Shown piece by piece: positions 28,669 to 43,090 of a stretch of DNA of 64,000 bases (position 1 is its first letter; every line of letters begins with the position of its first letter). The DNA comes from Heracleum sosnowskyi (Eukaryota; Streptophyta; Magnoliopsida; Apiales; Apiaceae): assembly GCA_030848705.1 (NCBI GenBank), contig JAUIZM010000025.1:1426001-1490000 (forward strand), in the 5' to 3' direction. The translations under genes and the position numbers were made by a program. A model generated the notes under the pieces. That model ran no database searches, was not told the DNA's origin, and worked only from the letters and a program-made list of their open reading frames with translations.

Positions 28669-31600
28669 TCTGCTCCGATTCAGGCACGGACAGCCGCAAA
28701 TGAAGTTTTCTGCAACTCTATAAACCCATAGGGTCAAACTACGAGAAAATATCAACAAAACGGCCCGCTTCAATTTTTACCCATTTTCCTTGTATAGCTC
28801 CCTTTAGAAGTAAACGTAATCGGGCGTCTCCTGGTATCTCCTCCGATTCAGGCACAGACAGCCCCAAATGAACTTTTCTGCAATTCTATAAACCCAAAGG
28901 GTCACACTACGAGAAAATATCCACAAACCGGCCCACTTCAATTTTTCTCCATTTTTCTCGTATAGCTCCCTTTAGAAGTAAACGTAATTGGGCGTCTCCT
29001 GGTATCTGCTCCGATTCAGGCACGGATAGCCGCATATGAAGTTTTCTGCAACTCTATAAACCCATAGGGTCAAACTACGAGAAAATATCTACAAAAGGGC
29101 CCGCTTCAATTTTTCCTCATTTTTCTTGTATAGCTCCCTTTAGAAGTAAACGTAATCGAGCGTCTCCTGGTATCTGCTCCGATTCAGGCACGGACAGCCG
29201 CAAATGAAGTTTTCTGCAATTCTATAAACCCATAGGGTCAAACTACGAGAAAATATCAACAAAACGGCCCGCTTCAATTTTTACCCATTTTCCCTATATA
29301 GCTCCCTTTAGAGGTAAACGTAATCGGGCGTCTCCTGGTATCTGCTCCGATTCAGGCCCAGACAGCCCCAAATGAACTTTTCTGCAATTCTATAAACCCA
29401 AAGGGTCACACTACGAGAAAATATCCACAAACCGGCCCGCTTCAATTTTTCTCCATTTTTCTCGTATAGCTCCCTTTAGAAGTAAACGTAATCGGGCGTC
29501 TCCTGGTATCTGCTCCGATTCAGGTACGGACAGCCGCAAATGAAGTTTTCTGCAACTCTATAAACCCATAGGGTCAAACTACGAGAAAATATCAACAAAA
29601 TGGCCCGCTTCAATTTTTACCCATTTTCCTTGTATAGCTCCCTTTAGAGGTAAACGTAATCGGGCGTCTCCTGGTATCTGCTCCGATTCAGGCCCAGACA
29701 GCCCCAAATGAACTTTTCTGCAATTCTATAAACCCAAAGGGTCACACTACGAGAAAATATCCACAAACCGGCCCGCTTCAATTTTTCTCCATTTTTCTCG
29801 TATAGCCCCCTTTAGAAGTAAACGTAATCGGGCGTCTCCTGGTATCTGCTCCGATTCAGGCACGGACATCCGCAAATGAAGTTTTCTGCAACTCTATAAA
29901 CCCATAGGGTCAAACTACGAGAAAATATCAACAAAACGGCCCGCTTCAATTTTTACCCATTTTCCTTGTATAGCTCCCTTTAGAGGTAAACGTAATCGGG
30001 CGTCTCCTGGTATCTCCTCCGATTCAGGCACAGACAGCCCCAAATGAACTTTTCTGCAATTCTATAAACCCATAGGGTCACACTACGAGAAAATATCCAC
30101 AAACCGGCCCGCTTCAATATTTCTCCATTTTCCTTGTATAGCTCCTTTTAGAAGTAAACGTAATCGGGCGTCTCCTCGTATCTGCTCCGATTCAGGCACG
30201 GACAGCCGCAAATGAAGTTTTCTGCAACTCTATAAACCCATAGGGTCAAACTATGAGAAAATATCTACAAAACGGCCCGCGTCAATTTTTCCCCATTTTC
30301 CTTGTATTGCTCCCTTTAGAGGTAAACGTAATCGGGCGTCTCCTGGTATCTGCTCCGATTCAGGCACAGACAGCCCCCAATGAACTTTTCTGCAATTCTA
30401 TAAACCCATAGGGTCACACTACGAGAAAATATCCACAAACCGGCCCGCTTCAATTTTTCTCCATTTTCCTTGTATAGCTCCCTTTAGAAGTAAACGTAAT
30501 CGGGCGTCTCCTAGTATCTGCTCCGATTCAGGCACGGACAGCCGCAAATGAAGTTTTCTGCAACTCTATAAACCCATAGGGTCAAACTACGAGAAAATAT
30601 CAACAAAATGGCCCGCTTCAATTTTTACCCATTTTCCTTGTATAGCTCCCTTTAGAGGTAAACGTAATCGGGCGTCTCCTGGTATCTGCTCCGATTCAGG
30701 CCCAGACAGCCCCAAATGAACTTTTCTGCAATTCTATAAACCCAAAGGGTCACACTACGAGAAAATATCCACAAACCGGCCCGCTTCAATTTTTCTCCAT
30801 TTTTCTCGTATAGCTCCCTTTAGAAGTAAACGTAATCGGGCGTCTCCTGGTATCTGCTCCGATTCAGGTACGGACAGCCGCAAATGAAATTTTCTGCAAC
30901 TCTATAAACCCATAGGGTCAAACTACGAGAAAATATCTACAAAAGGGCCCGCTTCAATTTTTCCCCATTTTTCTTGTATAGCTCCCTTTAGAAGTAAACG
31001 TAATCGGGCGTCTCCTGGTATCTGCTCCGATTCAGGCACGGACAGCCGCAAATGAAGTTTTCTGCAACTCTATAAACCCATAGGGTCAAACTACGAGAAA
31101 ATATCAACAAAACGGCCCGCTTCAATTTTTACCCATTTTCCTTGTATAGCTCCCTTTAGAGGTAAACGTAATCGGGCATCTCCTGGTATCTCCTCCGATT
31201 CAGGCACAGACAGCCCCAAATGAACTTTTATGCAATTCTATAAACCCAAAGGGTCACACTACAAGAAAATATCCACAAACCGGCCCACTTCAATTTTTCT
31301 CCATTTTTCTCGTATAGCTCCCTTTAGAAGTAAACGTAATTGGGCGTCTCCTGGTATCTTCTCCGATTCAGGCACGGATAGCCGCATATGAAGTTTTCTG
31401 CAACTCTATAAACCCATAGGGTCAAACTACGAGAAAATATCTACAAAAGGGCCCGCTTCAATTTTTCCTCATTTTTCTTGTATAGCTCCCTTTAGAAGTA
31501 AACGTAATCGAGCGTCTCCTGGTATCTGCTCCGATTCAGGCACGGACAGCCGCAAATGAAGTTTTCTGCAACTCTATAAACCCATAGGGTCAAACTACGA

Positions 31601-34199
31601 GAAAATATCAACAAAACGGCCCGCTTCAATTTTTACCCATTTTCCCTGTATAGCTCCCTTTAGAGGTAAACGTAATCGGGCGTCTCCTGGTATCTGCTCC
31701 GATTCAGGCCCAGACAGCCCCAAATGAACTTTTCTGCAATTCTATAAACCCAAAGGGTCACATTACGAGAAAATATCCACAAACCGGCCCGCTTCAATTT
31801 TTCTCCATTTTTCTCGTATAGCTCCCTTTAGAAGTAAACGTAATCGGGCGTCTCCTAGTATCTGCTCCGATTCAGGCACGGACAGCCGCAAATGAAGTTT
31901 TCTGCAACTCTATAAACCCATAGGGTCAAACTACGAGAAAATATCAACAAAACGGCTCGCTTCAATTTTTACCCATTTTCCTTGTATAGCTCCCTTTAGA
32001 GGTAAACGTAATCGGGCGTCTCCTGGTATCTGCTCCGATTCAGGCCCAGACAGCCCCAAATGAACTTTTCTGCAATTCTATAAACCCAAAGGGTCACACT
32101 ACGAGAAAATATCCACAAACCGGCCCGCTTCAATTTTTCTCAATTTTTCTCGTATAGCTCCCTTTAGAAGTAAACGTAATCGGGCGTCTCCTGGTATCTG
32201 CTCCGATTCAGGTACGGACAGCCGCAAATGAAGTTTTCTGCAACTCTATAAACCCATAGGGTCAAACTACGAGAAAATATCTACAAAAGGGCCCGCTTCA
32301 ATTTTCCCCATTTTTCTTGTATAGCTCCCTTTAGAAGTAAACGTAATCGGGCGTCTCCTGGTATCTGCTCCGATTCAGGCACGGACAGCCGCAAATGAAG
32401 TTTTCTGCAACTCTATAAACCCATAGGGTCAAACTACGAGAAAATATCAACAAAACGGCCCGCTTCAATTTTTACCCATTTTCCTTGTATAGCTCCCTTT
32501 AGAGGTAAACGTAATCGGGCGTCTCCTGGTATCTCCTCCGATTCAGGCACAGACAGCCCCAAATGAACTTTTCTGCAATTCTATAAACCCAAAGGGTCAC
32601 ACTACGAGAAAATATCCACAAACCGGCCCACTTCAATTTTTCTCCATTTTTCTCGTATAGCTCCCTTTAGAAGTAAACGTAATCGGGCGTCTCCTGGTAT
32701 CTGCTCCGATTCAGGCACGGATAGCCGCATATGAAGTTTTCTGCAACTCTATAAACCCATAGGGTCAAACTACGAGAAAATATCTACAAAAGGGCCCGCT
32801 TCAATTTTTCCTCATTTTTCTTGTATAGCTCCCTTTAGAAGTAAACGTAATCGAGCGTCTCCTGGTATCTGCTCCGATTCAGGCACGGACAGCCGCAAAT
32901 GAAGTTTTCTGCAACTCTATAAACCCATAGGGTCAAACTACGAGAAAATATCAACAAAACGGCCCGCTTCAATTTTTACCCATTTTCCCTGTATAGCTCC
33001 CTTTAGAGGTAAACGTAATCGGGCGTCTCCTGGTATCTGCTCCGATTCAGGCCCAGACAGCCCCAAATGAACTTTTCTGCAATTCTATAAACCCAAAGGG
33101 TCACACTACGAGAAAATATCCAAAAACCGGCCCGCTTCAATTTTTCTCCATTTTTCTCGTATAGCTCCCTTTAGAAGTAAACGTAATCGGGCGTCTCCTA
33201 GTATCTGCTCCGATTCAGGCACGGACAGCCGCAAATGAAGTTTTCTGCAACTCTATAAACCCATAGGGTCAAACTACGAGAAAATATCAACAAAACGGCC
33301 CGCTTCAATTTTTACCCATTTTCCTTGTATAGCTACCTTTAGAGGTAAACGTAATCGGGCGTCTCCTGGTATCTGCTCCGATTCAGGCACGGACAGCCGC
33401 AAATGAAGTTTTCTGCAACTCTATAAACCCATAGGGTCAAACTACGAGAAAATATCAACAAAACGGCCCGCTTCAATTTTTACCCACTTTCCTTGTATAG
33501 CTCCCTTTAGAGGTAAACGTAATCGGGCGTCTCCTGGTATCTGCTCCGATTCAGGCCCAGACAGCCCCAAATGAACTTTTCTGCAATTCTATAAACCCAA
33601 AGGGTCACACTACGAGAAAATATCCACAAACCGGCCCGCTTCAATTTTTCTCCATTTTTCTCGTATAGCTCCCTTTAGAAGTAAACGTAATCGGGCGTCT
33701 CCTGGTATCTGCTCCGATTCAGGTACGGACAGCCGCAAATGAAATTTTCTGCAACTCTATAAACCCATAGGGTCAAACTACGAGAAAATATCTACAAAAG
33801 GGCCCGCTTCAATTTTTCCCCATTTTTCTTGTATAGCTCCCTTTAGAAGTAAACGTAATCGGGCGTCTCCTGGTATCTGCTCCGATTCAGGCACGGACAG
33901 CCGCAAATGAAGTTTTCTGCAACTCTATAAACCCATAGGGTCAAACTACGAGAAAATATCAACAAAACGGCCCGCTTCAATTTTTACCCATTTTCCTTGT
34001 ATAGCTCCCTTTAGAGGTAAACGTAATCGGGCGTCTCCTGGTATCTCCTCCGATTCAGGCACAGACAGCCCCAAATGAACTTTTCTGCAATTCTATAAAC
34101 CCAAAGGGTCACACTACGAGAAAATATCCACAAACCGGCCCACTTCAATTTTTCTCCATTTTTCTCGTATAGCTCCCTTTTGAAGTAAACGTAATTGGG

Positions 34200-37100
34200 C
34201 GTCTCCTGGTATCTTCTCCGATTCAGGCACGGATAGCCGCATATGAAGTTTTCTGCAACTCTATAAACCCATAGGGTCAAACTATGAGAAAATATCTACA
34301 AAAGGGCCCGCTTCAATTTTTCCTCATTTTTCTTGTATAGCTCCCTTTAGAAGTAAACGTAATCGAGCGTCTCCTGGTATCTGCTCCGATTCAGGCACGG
34401 ACAGCCGCAAATGAAGTTTTCTGCAACTCTATAAACCCATAGGGTCAAACTACGAGAAAATATCAACAAAACGGCCCGCTTCAATTTTTACCCATTTTCC
34501 CTGTATAGCTCCCTTTAGAGGTAAACGTAATCGGGCGTCTCCTGGTATCTGCTCCGATTCAGGCCCAGACAGCCCCAAATGAACTTTTCTGCAATTCTAT
34601 AAACCCAAAGGGTCACATTACGAGAAAATATCCACAAACCGGCCCGCTTCAATTTTTCTCCATTTTTCTCGTATAGCTCCCTTTAGAAGTAAACGTAATC
34701 GGGCGTTTCCTAGTATCTGCTCCGATTCAGGCACGGACAGCCGCAAATGAAGTTTTCTGCAACTCTATAAACCCATAGGGTCAAACTACGAGAAAATATC
34801 AACAAAACGGCCCGCTTCAAATTATACCCATTTTCCTTGTATAGCTCCCTTTAGAGGTAAACGTAATCGGGCGTCTCCTGGTATCTGCTCCGATTCAGGC
34901 CCAGACAGCCCCAAATGAACTTTTCTGCAATTCTATAAACCCAAAGGGTCACACTACGAGAAAATATCCACAAACCGGCCCGCTTCAATTTTTCTCAATT
35001 TTTCTCGTATAGCTCCCTTTAGAAGTAAACGTAATCGGGCGTCTCCTGGTATCTGCTCCGATTCAGGTACGGACAGCCGCAAATGAAGTTTTCTGCAACT
35101 CTATAAACCCATAGGGTCAAACTACGAGAAAATATCTACAAAAGGGCCCGCTTCAATTTTTCCCCATTTTTCTTGTATAGCTCCCTTTAGAAGTAAACGT
35201 AATCGGGCGTCTCCTGGTATCTGCTCCGATTCAGGCACGGACAGCCGCAAATGAAGTTTTCTGCAACTCTATAAACCCATAGGGTCAAACTACGAGAAAA
35301 TATCAACAAAACGGCCCGCTTCAATTTTTACCCATTTTCCTTGTATAGCTCCCTTTAGAGGTAAACGTAATCGGGCGTCTCCTGGTATCTCCTCCGATTC
35401 AGGCACAGACAGCCCCAAATGAACTTTTCTGCAATTCTATAAACCCAAAGGGTCACACTACGAGAAAATATCCACAAACCGGCCCACTTCAATTTTTCTC
35501 CATTTTTCTCGTATAGCTCCCTTTAGAAGTAAACGTAATCGGGCGTCTCGTGGTATCTGCTCCGATTCAGGCACGGATAGCCGCATATGAAGTTTTCTGC
35601 AACTCTATAAACCCATAGGGTCAAACTACGAGAAAATATCTACAAAAGGGCCCGCTTCAATTTTTCCTCATTTTTCTTGTATAGCTCCCTTTAGAAGTAA
35701 ACGTAATCGAGCGTCTCCTGGTATCTGCTCCGATTCAGGCACGGACAGCCGCAAATGAAGTTTTCTGCAACTCTATAAACCCATAGGGTCAAACTACGAG
35801 AAAATATCAACAAAACGGCCCGCTTCAATTTTTACCCATTTTCCCTGTATAGCTCCCTTTAGAGGTAAACGTAATCGGGCGTCTCCTGGTATCTGCTCCG
35901 ATTCAGGCCCAGACAGCCCCAAATGAACTTTTCTGCAATTCTATAAACCCAAAGGGTCACACTACGAGAAAATATCCAAAAACCGGCCCGCTTCAATTTT
36001 TCTCCATTTTTCTCGTATAGCTCCCTTTAGAAGTAAACGTAATCGGGCGTCTCCTAGTATCTGCTCCGATTCAGGCACGGACAGCCGCAAATGAAGTTTT
36101 CTGCAACTCTATAAACCCATAGGGTCAAACTACGAGAAAATATCAACAAAACGGCCCGCTTCAATTTTTACCCATTTTCCTTGTATAGCTCCCTTTAGAG
36201 GTAAACGTAATCGGGCGTCTCCTGGTATCTGCTCCGATTCAGGCACGGACAGCCGCAAATGAAGTTTTCTGCAACTCTATAAACCCATAGGGTCAAACTA
36301 CGAGAAAATATCAACAAAACGGCCCGCTTCAATTTTTACCCATTTTCCCTGTATAGCTCCCTTTAGAGGTAAACGTAATCGGGCGTCTCCTGGTATCTGC
36401 TCCGATTCAGGCCAAGACAGCCCCAAATGAACTTTTCTGCAATTCTATAAACCCAAAGGGTCACACTACGAGAAAATATCCACAAACCGGCCCGCTTCAA
36501 TTTTTCTCCATTTTTCTCGTATAGCTCCCTTTAGAAGTAAACGTAATCGGGCGTCTCCTGGTATCTGCTCCGATTCAGGTACGGACAGCAGCAAATGAAG
36601 TTTTCTGCAACTCTATAAACCCATAGGGTCAAACTACGAGAAAATATCTACAAAAGGGCCCGCTTCAATTTTTCCCCATTTTTCTTGTATAGCTCCCTTT
36701 AGAAGTAAACGTAATCGGGCGTCTCCTGGTATCTGCTCCGATTCAGGCACGGACAGCCGCAAATGAAGTTTTCTGCAACTCTATAAACCCATAGGGTCAA
36801 ACTACGAGAAAATATCAACAAAACGGCCCGCTTCAATTTTTACCCATTTTCCTTGTATAGCTCCCTTTAGAGGTAAACGTAATCGGGCGTCTCCTGGTAT
36901 CTCCTCCGATTCAGGCACAGACAGCCCCAAATGAACTTTTCTGCAATTCTATAAACCCAAAGGGTCACACTACGAGAAAATATCCACAAACCGGCCCGCT
37001 TCAATTTTTCTCCATTTTTCTCGTATAGCTCCCTTTAGAAGTAAACGTAATCGGGCGTCTCCTGGTATCTGCTCCGATTCAGGTACGGACAGCCGCAAAT

Positions 37101-40100
37101 GAAGTTTTCTGCAACTCTATAAACCCATAGGGTCAAACTACGAGAAAATATCTACAAAAGGGCCCGCTTCAATTTTTCCCCATTTTTCTTGTATAGCTCC
37201 CTTTAGAAGTAAACGTAATCGGGCGTCTCCTGGTATCTGCTCCGATTCAGGCACGGACAGCCGCAAATGAAGTTTTCTGCAACTCTATAAACCCATAGGG
37301 TCAAACTACGAGAAAATATCAACAAAACGGCCCGCTTCAATTTTTACCCATTTTCCTTGTATAGCTCCCTTTAGAGGTAAACGTAATCGGGCGTCTCCTG
37401 GTATCTCCTCCGATTCAGGCACAGACAGCCCCAAATGAACTTTTCTGCAATTCTATAAACCCAAAGGGTCACACTACGAGAAAATATCCACAAACCGGCC
37501 CGCTTCAATTTTTCTCCATTTTTCTCGTATAGCTCCCTTTAGAAGTAAACGTAATCGGGCGTCTCCTGGTATCTGCTCCGATTCAAGCACGGATAGCCGC
37601 ATATGAAGTTTTCTGCAACTCTATAAACCCATAGGGTCAAACTACGAGAAAATATCTACAAAAGGGCCCGCTTCAATTTTTCCTCATTTTTCTTGTATAG
37701 CTCCCTTTAGAAGTAAACGTAATCGAGCGTCTCCTGGTATCTGCTCCGATTCAGGCACGGACAGCCGCAAATGAAGTTTTCTGCAATTCTATAAACCCAT
37801 AGGGTCAAACTACGAGAAAATATCAACAAAACGGCCCGCTTCAATTTTTACCCATTTTCCCTGTATAGCTCCCTTTAGAGGTAAACGTAATCGGGCGTCT
37901 CCTGGTATCTGCTCCGATTCAGGCCCAGACAGCCCCAAATGAACTTTTCTGCAATTCTATAAACCCAAAGGGTCACATTACGAGAAAATATCCACAAACC
38001 GGCCCGCTTCAATTTTTCTCCATTTTTCTCGTATAGCTCCCTTTAGAAGTAAACGTAATCGGGCGTCTCCTAGTATCTGCTCCGATTCAGGCACGGACAG
38101 CCGCAAATGAAGTTTTCTGCAACTCTATAAACCCATAGGGTCAAACTACGAGAAAATATCAACAAAACGGCCCGCTTCAAATTATACCCATTTTCCTTGT
38201 ATAGCTCCCTTTAGAGGTAAACGTAATCGGGCGTCTCCTGGTATCTGCTCCGATTCAGGCCCAGACAGCCCCAAATGAACTTTTCTGCAATTCTATAAAC
38301 CCAAAGGGTCACACTACGAGAAAATATCCACAAACCGGCCCGCTTCAATTTTTCTCAATTTTTCTCGTATAGCTCCCTTTAGAAGTAAACGTAATCGGGC
38401 GTCTCCTGGTATCTGCTCCGATTCAGGTACGGACAGCCGCAAATGAAGTTTTCTGCAACTCTATAAACCCATAGGGTCAAACTACGAGAAAATATCTACA
38501 AAAGGGCCCGCTTCAATTTTTCCCCATTTTTCTTGTATAGCTCCCTTTAGAAGTAAACGTAATCGGGCGTCTCCTGGTATCTGCTCCGATTCAGGCACGG
38601 ACAGCCGCAAATGAAGTTTTCTGCAACTCTATAAACCCATAGGGTCAAACTACGAGAAAATATCAACAAAACGGCCCGCTTCAATTTTTACCCATTTTCC
38701 TTGTATAGCTCCCTTTAGAGGTAAACGTAATCGGGCGTCTCCTGGTATCTCCTCCGATTCAGGCACAGACAGCCCCAAATGAACTTTTCTGCAATTCTAT
38801 AAACCCAAAGGGTCACACTACGAGAAAATATCCACAAACCGGCCCACTTCAATTTTTCTCCATTTTTCTCGTATAGCTCCCTTTAGAAGTAAACGTAATC
38901 GGGCGTCTCGTGGTATCTGCTCCGATTCAGGCACGGATAGCCGCATATGAAGTTTTCTGCAACTCTATAAACCCATAGGGTCAAACTACGAGAAAATATC
39001 TACAAAAGGGCCCGCTTCAATTTTTCCTCATTTTTCTTGTATAGCTCCCTTTAGAAGTAAACGTAATCGAGCGTCTCCTGGTATCTGCTCCGATTCAGGC
39101 ACGGACAGCCGCAAATGAAGTTTTCTGCAACTCTATAAACCCATAGGGTCAAACTACGAGAAAATATCAACAAAACGGCCCGCTTCAATTTTTACCCATT
39201 TTCCCTGTATAGCTCCCTTTAGAGGTAAACGTAATCGGGCGTCTCCTGGTATCTGCTCCGATTCAGGCCCAGACAGCCCCAAATGAACTTTTCTGCAATT
39301 CTATAAACCCAAAGGGTCACACTACGAGAAAATATCCAAAAACCGGCCCGCTTCAATTTTTCTCCATTTTTCTCGTATAGCTCCCTTTAGAAGTAAACGT
39401 AATCGGGCGTCTCCTAGTATCTGCTCCGATTCAGGCACGGACAGCCGCAAATGAAGTTTTCTGCAACTCTATAAACCCATAGGGTCAAACTACGAGAAAA
39501 TATCAACAAAACGGCCCGCTTCAATTTTTACCCATTTTCCTTGTATAGCTCCCTTTAGAGGTAAACGTAATCGGGCGTCTCCTGGTATCTGCTCCGATTC
39601 AGGCACGGACAGCCGCAAATGAAGTTTTCTGCAACTCTATAAACCCATAGGGTCAAACTACGAGAAAATATCAACAAAACGGCCCGCTTCAATTTTTACC
39701 CATTTTCCCTGTATAGCTCCCTTTAGAGGTAAACGTAATCGGGCGTCTCCTGGTATCTGCTCCGATTCAGGCCAAGACAGCCCCAAATGAACTTTTCTGC
39801 AATTCTATAAACCCAAAGGGTCACACTACGAGAAAATATCCACAAACCGGCCCGCTTCAATTTTTCTCCATTTTTCTCGTATAGCTCCCTTTAGAAGTAA
39901 ACGTAATCGGGCGTCTCCTGGTATCTGCTCCGATTCAGGTACGGACAGCCGCAAATGAAGTTTTCTGCAACTCTATAAACCCATAGGGTCAAACTACGAG
40001 AAAATATCTACAAAAGGGCCCGCTTCAATTTTTCCCCATTTTTCTTGTATAGCTCCCTTTAGAAGTAAACGTAATCGGGCGTCTCCTGGTATCTGCTCCG

Positions 40101-40920
40101 ATTCAGGCACGGACAGCCGCAAATGAAGTTTTCTGCAACTCTATAAACCCATAGGGTCAAACTACGAGAAAATATCAACAAAACGGCCCGCTTCAATTTT
40201 TACCCATTTTCCTTGTATAGCTCCCTTTAGAGGTAAACGTAATCGGGCGTCTCCTGGTATCTCCTCCGATTCAGGCACAGACAGCCCCAAATGAACTTTT
40301 CTGCAATTCTATAAACCCAAAGGGTCACACTACGAGAAAATATCCACAAACCGGCCCGCTTCAATTTTTCTCCATTTTTCTCGTATAGCTCCCTTTAGAA
40401 GTAAACGTAATCGGGCGTCTCCTGGTATCTGCTCCGATTCAGGTACGGACAGCCGCAAATGAAGTTTTCTGCAACTCTATAAACCCATAGGGTCAAACTA
40501 CGAGAAAATATCTACAAAAGGGCCCGCTTCAATTTTTCCCCATTTTTCTTATATAGCTCCCTTTAGAAGTAAACGTAATCGGGCGTCTCCTGGTATCTGC
40601 TCCGATTCAGGCACGGACAGCCGCAAATGAAGTTTTCTGCAACTCTATAAACCCATAGGGTCAAACTACGAGAAAATATCAACAAAACGGCCCGCTTCAA
40701 TTTTTACCCATTTTCCTTGTATAGCTCCCTTTAGAGGTAAACGTAATCGGGCGTCTCCTGGTATCTCCTCCGATTCAGGCACAGACAGCCCCAAATGAAC
40801 TTTTCTGCAATTCTATAAACCCAAAGGGTCACACTACGAGAAAATATCCACAAACCGACCCACTTCAAATTTTCTCCATTTTTCTCGTATAGCTCCCTTT
40901 AGAAGTAAACGTAATCGGGC
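34200..40920. repeat. Two near-identical copies of a 20-monomer (3360-bp) higher-order repeat
   Basis: Private variants recur 3360 bp apart: CACATTACG at 34616 and 37976, CTTCAAATTATACCC at 34816 and 38176, GCGTCTCGTGG at 35542 and 38902, and GGCCAAGACAG at 36411 and 39771. Very few differences separate the copies, for example CAGCAGCAAATG near 36587 against CAGCCGCAAATG near 39947. Confidence 0.85.
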
Positions 40921-43090
40921 GTCTCCTGGTATCTGCTCCGATTCAGGAACGGATAGCCGCATATGAAGTTTTCTGCAACTCTATAAACCCATAGGGTCAA
41001 ACTACGAGAAAATATCTACAAAAGGGCCCGCTTCAATTTTTCCTCATTTTTCTTGTATAGCTCCCTTTAGAAGTAAACGTAATCGAGCGTCTCCTGGTAT
41101 CTGCTCCGATTCAGGCACGGACAGCCGCAAATGAAGTTTTCTGCAACTCTATAAACCCATAGGGTCAAACTACGAGAAAATATCAACAAAACGGCCCGCT
41201 TCAATTTTTACCCATTTTCCCTGTATAGCTCCCTTTAGAGGTAAACGTAATCGGGCGTCTCCTGGTATCTGCTCCGATTCAGGCCCAGACAGCCCCAAAT
41301 GAACTTTTCTGCAATTCTATAAGCCCAAAGGGTCACACTACGAGAAAATATCCACAAACCGGCCCGCTTCAATTTTTCTCCATTTTTCTCGTATAGCTCC
41401 CTTTAGAAGTAAACGTAATCGGGCGTCTCCTGGTATCTGCTCCGATTCAGGTACGGACAGCCGCAAATGAAGTTTTCTGCAACTCTATAAACCCATAGGG
41501 TCAAACTACGAGAAAATATCTACAAAAGGGCCCGCTTCAATTTTTCCCCATTTTTCTTGTATAGCTCCCTTTAGAAGTAAACGTAATCGGGCGTCTCCTG
41601 GTATCTGCTCCGATTCAGGCACGGACAGCCGCAAATGAAGTTTTCTGCAACTCTATAAACCCATAGGGTCAAACTACGAGAAAATATCAACAAAACGGCC
41701 CGCTTCAATTTTTACCCATTTTCCTTGTATAGCTCCCTTTAGAGGTAAACGTAATCGGGCGTCTCCTGGTATCTCCTCCGATTCAGGCACAGACAGCCCC
41801 AAATGAACTTTTCTGCAATTCTATAAACCCAAAGGGTCACACTACGAGAAAATATCCACAAACCGGCCCACTTCTATTTTTCTCCATTTTTCTCGTATAG
41901 CTCCCTTTAGAAGTAAACGTAATCGGGCGTCTCCTGGTATCTGCTCCGATTCAGGAACGGATAGCCGCATATGAAGTTTTCTGCAACTCTATAAACCCAT
42001 AGGGTCAAACTACGAGAAAATATCTACAAAAGGGCCCGCTTCAATTTTTCCTCATTTTTCTTGTATAGCTCCCTTTAGAAGTAAACGTAATCGAGCGTCT
42101 CCTGGTATCTGCTCCGATTCAGGCACGGACAGCCGCAAATGAAGTTTTCTGCAACTCTATAAACCCATAGGGTCAAACTACGAGAAAATATCAACAAAAC
42201 GGCCCGCTTCAATTTTTACCCATTTTCCCTGTATAGCTCCCTTTAGAGGTAAACGTAATCGGGCGTCTCCTGGTATCTGCTCCGATTCAGGCCCAGACAG
42301 CCCCAAATGAACTTTTCTGCAATTCTATAAACCCAAAGGGTCACACTACGAGAAAATATCCACAAACCGGCCCGCTTCAATTTTTCTCCATTTTTCTCGT
42401 ATAGCTCCCTTTAGAAGTAAACGTAATCGGGCGTCTCCTGGTATCTGCTCCGATTCAGGTACGGACAGCCGCAAATGAAGTTTTCTGCAACTCTATAAAC
42501 CCATAGGGTCAAACTACGAGAAAATATCTACAAAAGGGCCCGCTTCAATTTTTCCCCATTTTTCTTGTATAGCTCCCTTTAGAAGTAAACGTAATCGGGC
42601 GTCTCCTGGTATCTGCTCCGATTCAGGCACGGACAGCCGCAAATGAAGTTTTCTGCAACTCTATAAACCCATAGGGTCAAACTACGAGAAAATATCAACA
42701 AAACGGCCCGCTTCAATTTTTACCCATTTTCCTTGTATAGCTCCCTTTAGAGGTAAACGTAATCGGGCGTCTCCTGGTATCTCCTCCGATTCAGGCACAG
42801 ACAGCCCCAAATGAACTTTTCTGCAATTCTATAAACCCAAAGGGTCACACTACGAGAAAATATCCACAAACCGGCCCACTTCAATTTTTCTCCATTTTTC
42901 TCGTATAGCTCCCTTTAGAAGTAAACGTAATCGGGCGTCTCCTGGTATCTGCTCCGATTCAGGAACGGATAGCCGCATATGAAGTTTTCTGCAACTCTAT
43001 AAACCCATAGGGTCAAACTACGAGAAAATATCTACAAAAGGGCCCGCTTCAATTTTTCCTCATTTTTCTTGTATAGCTCCCTTTAGAGGT
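40480..43090. repeat. 6-monomer (1008-bp) higher-order repeat, about 2.6 copies
   Basis: The variant CAGGAACGGATAGCC recurs at about 40944, 41952 and 42960, exactly 1008 bp apart, and the surrounding six monomers repeat in the same order. The series ends near 43090, where the monomer type changes. Confidence 0.8.

Noticed and set aside
34011..34280. 89-codon minus-strand ORF
   Set aside because: It is satellite translated across monomers. The 168-bp length keeps the frame, and the usual stop is lost by a substitution near 34181. No coding signal is seen.
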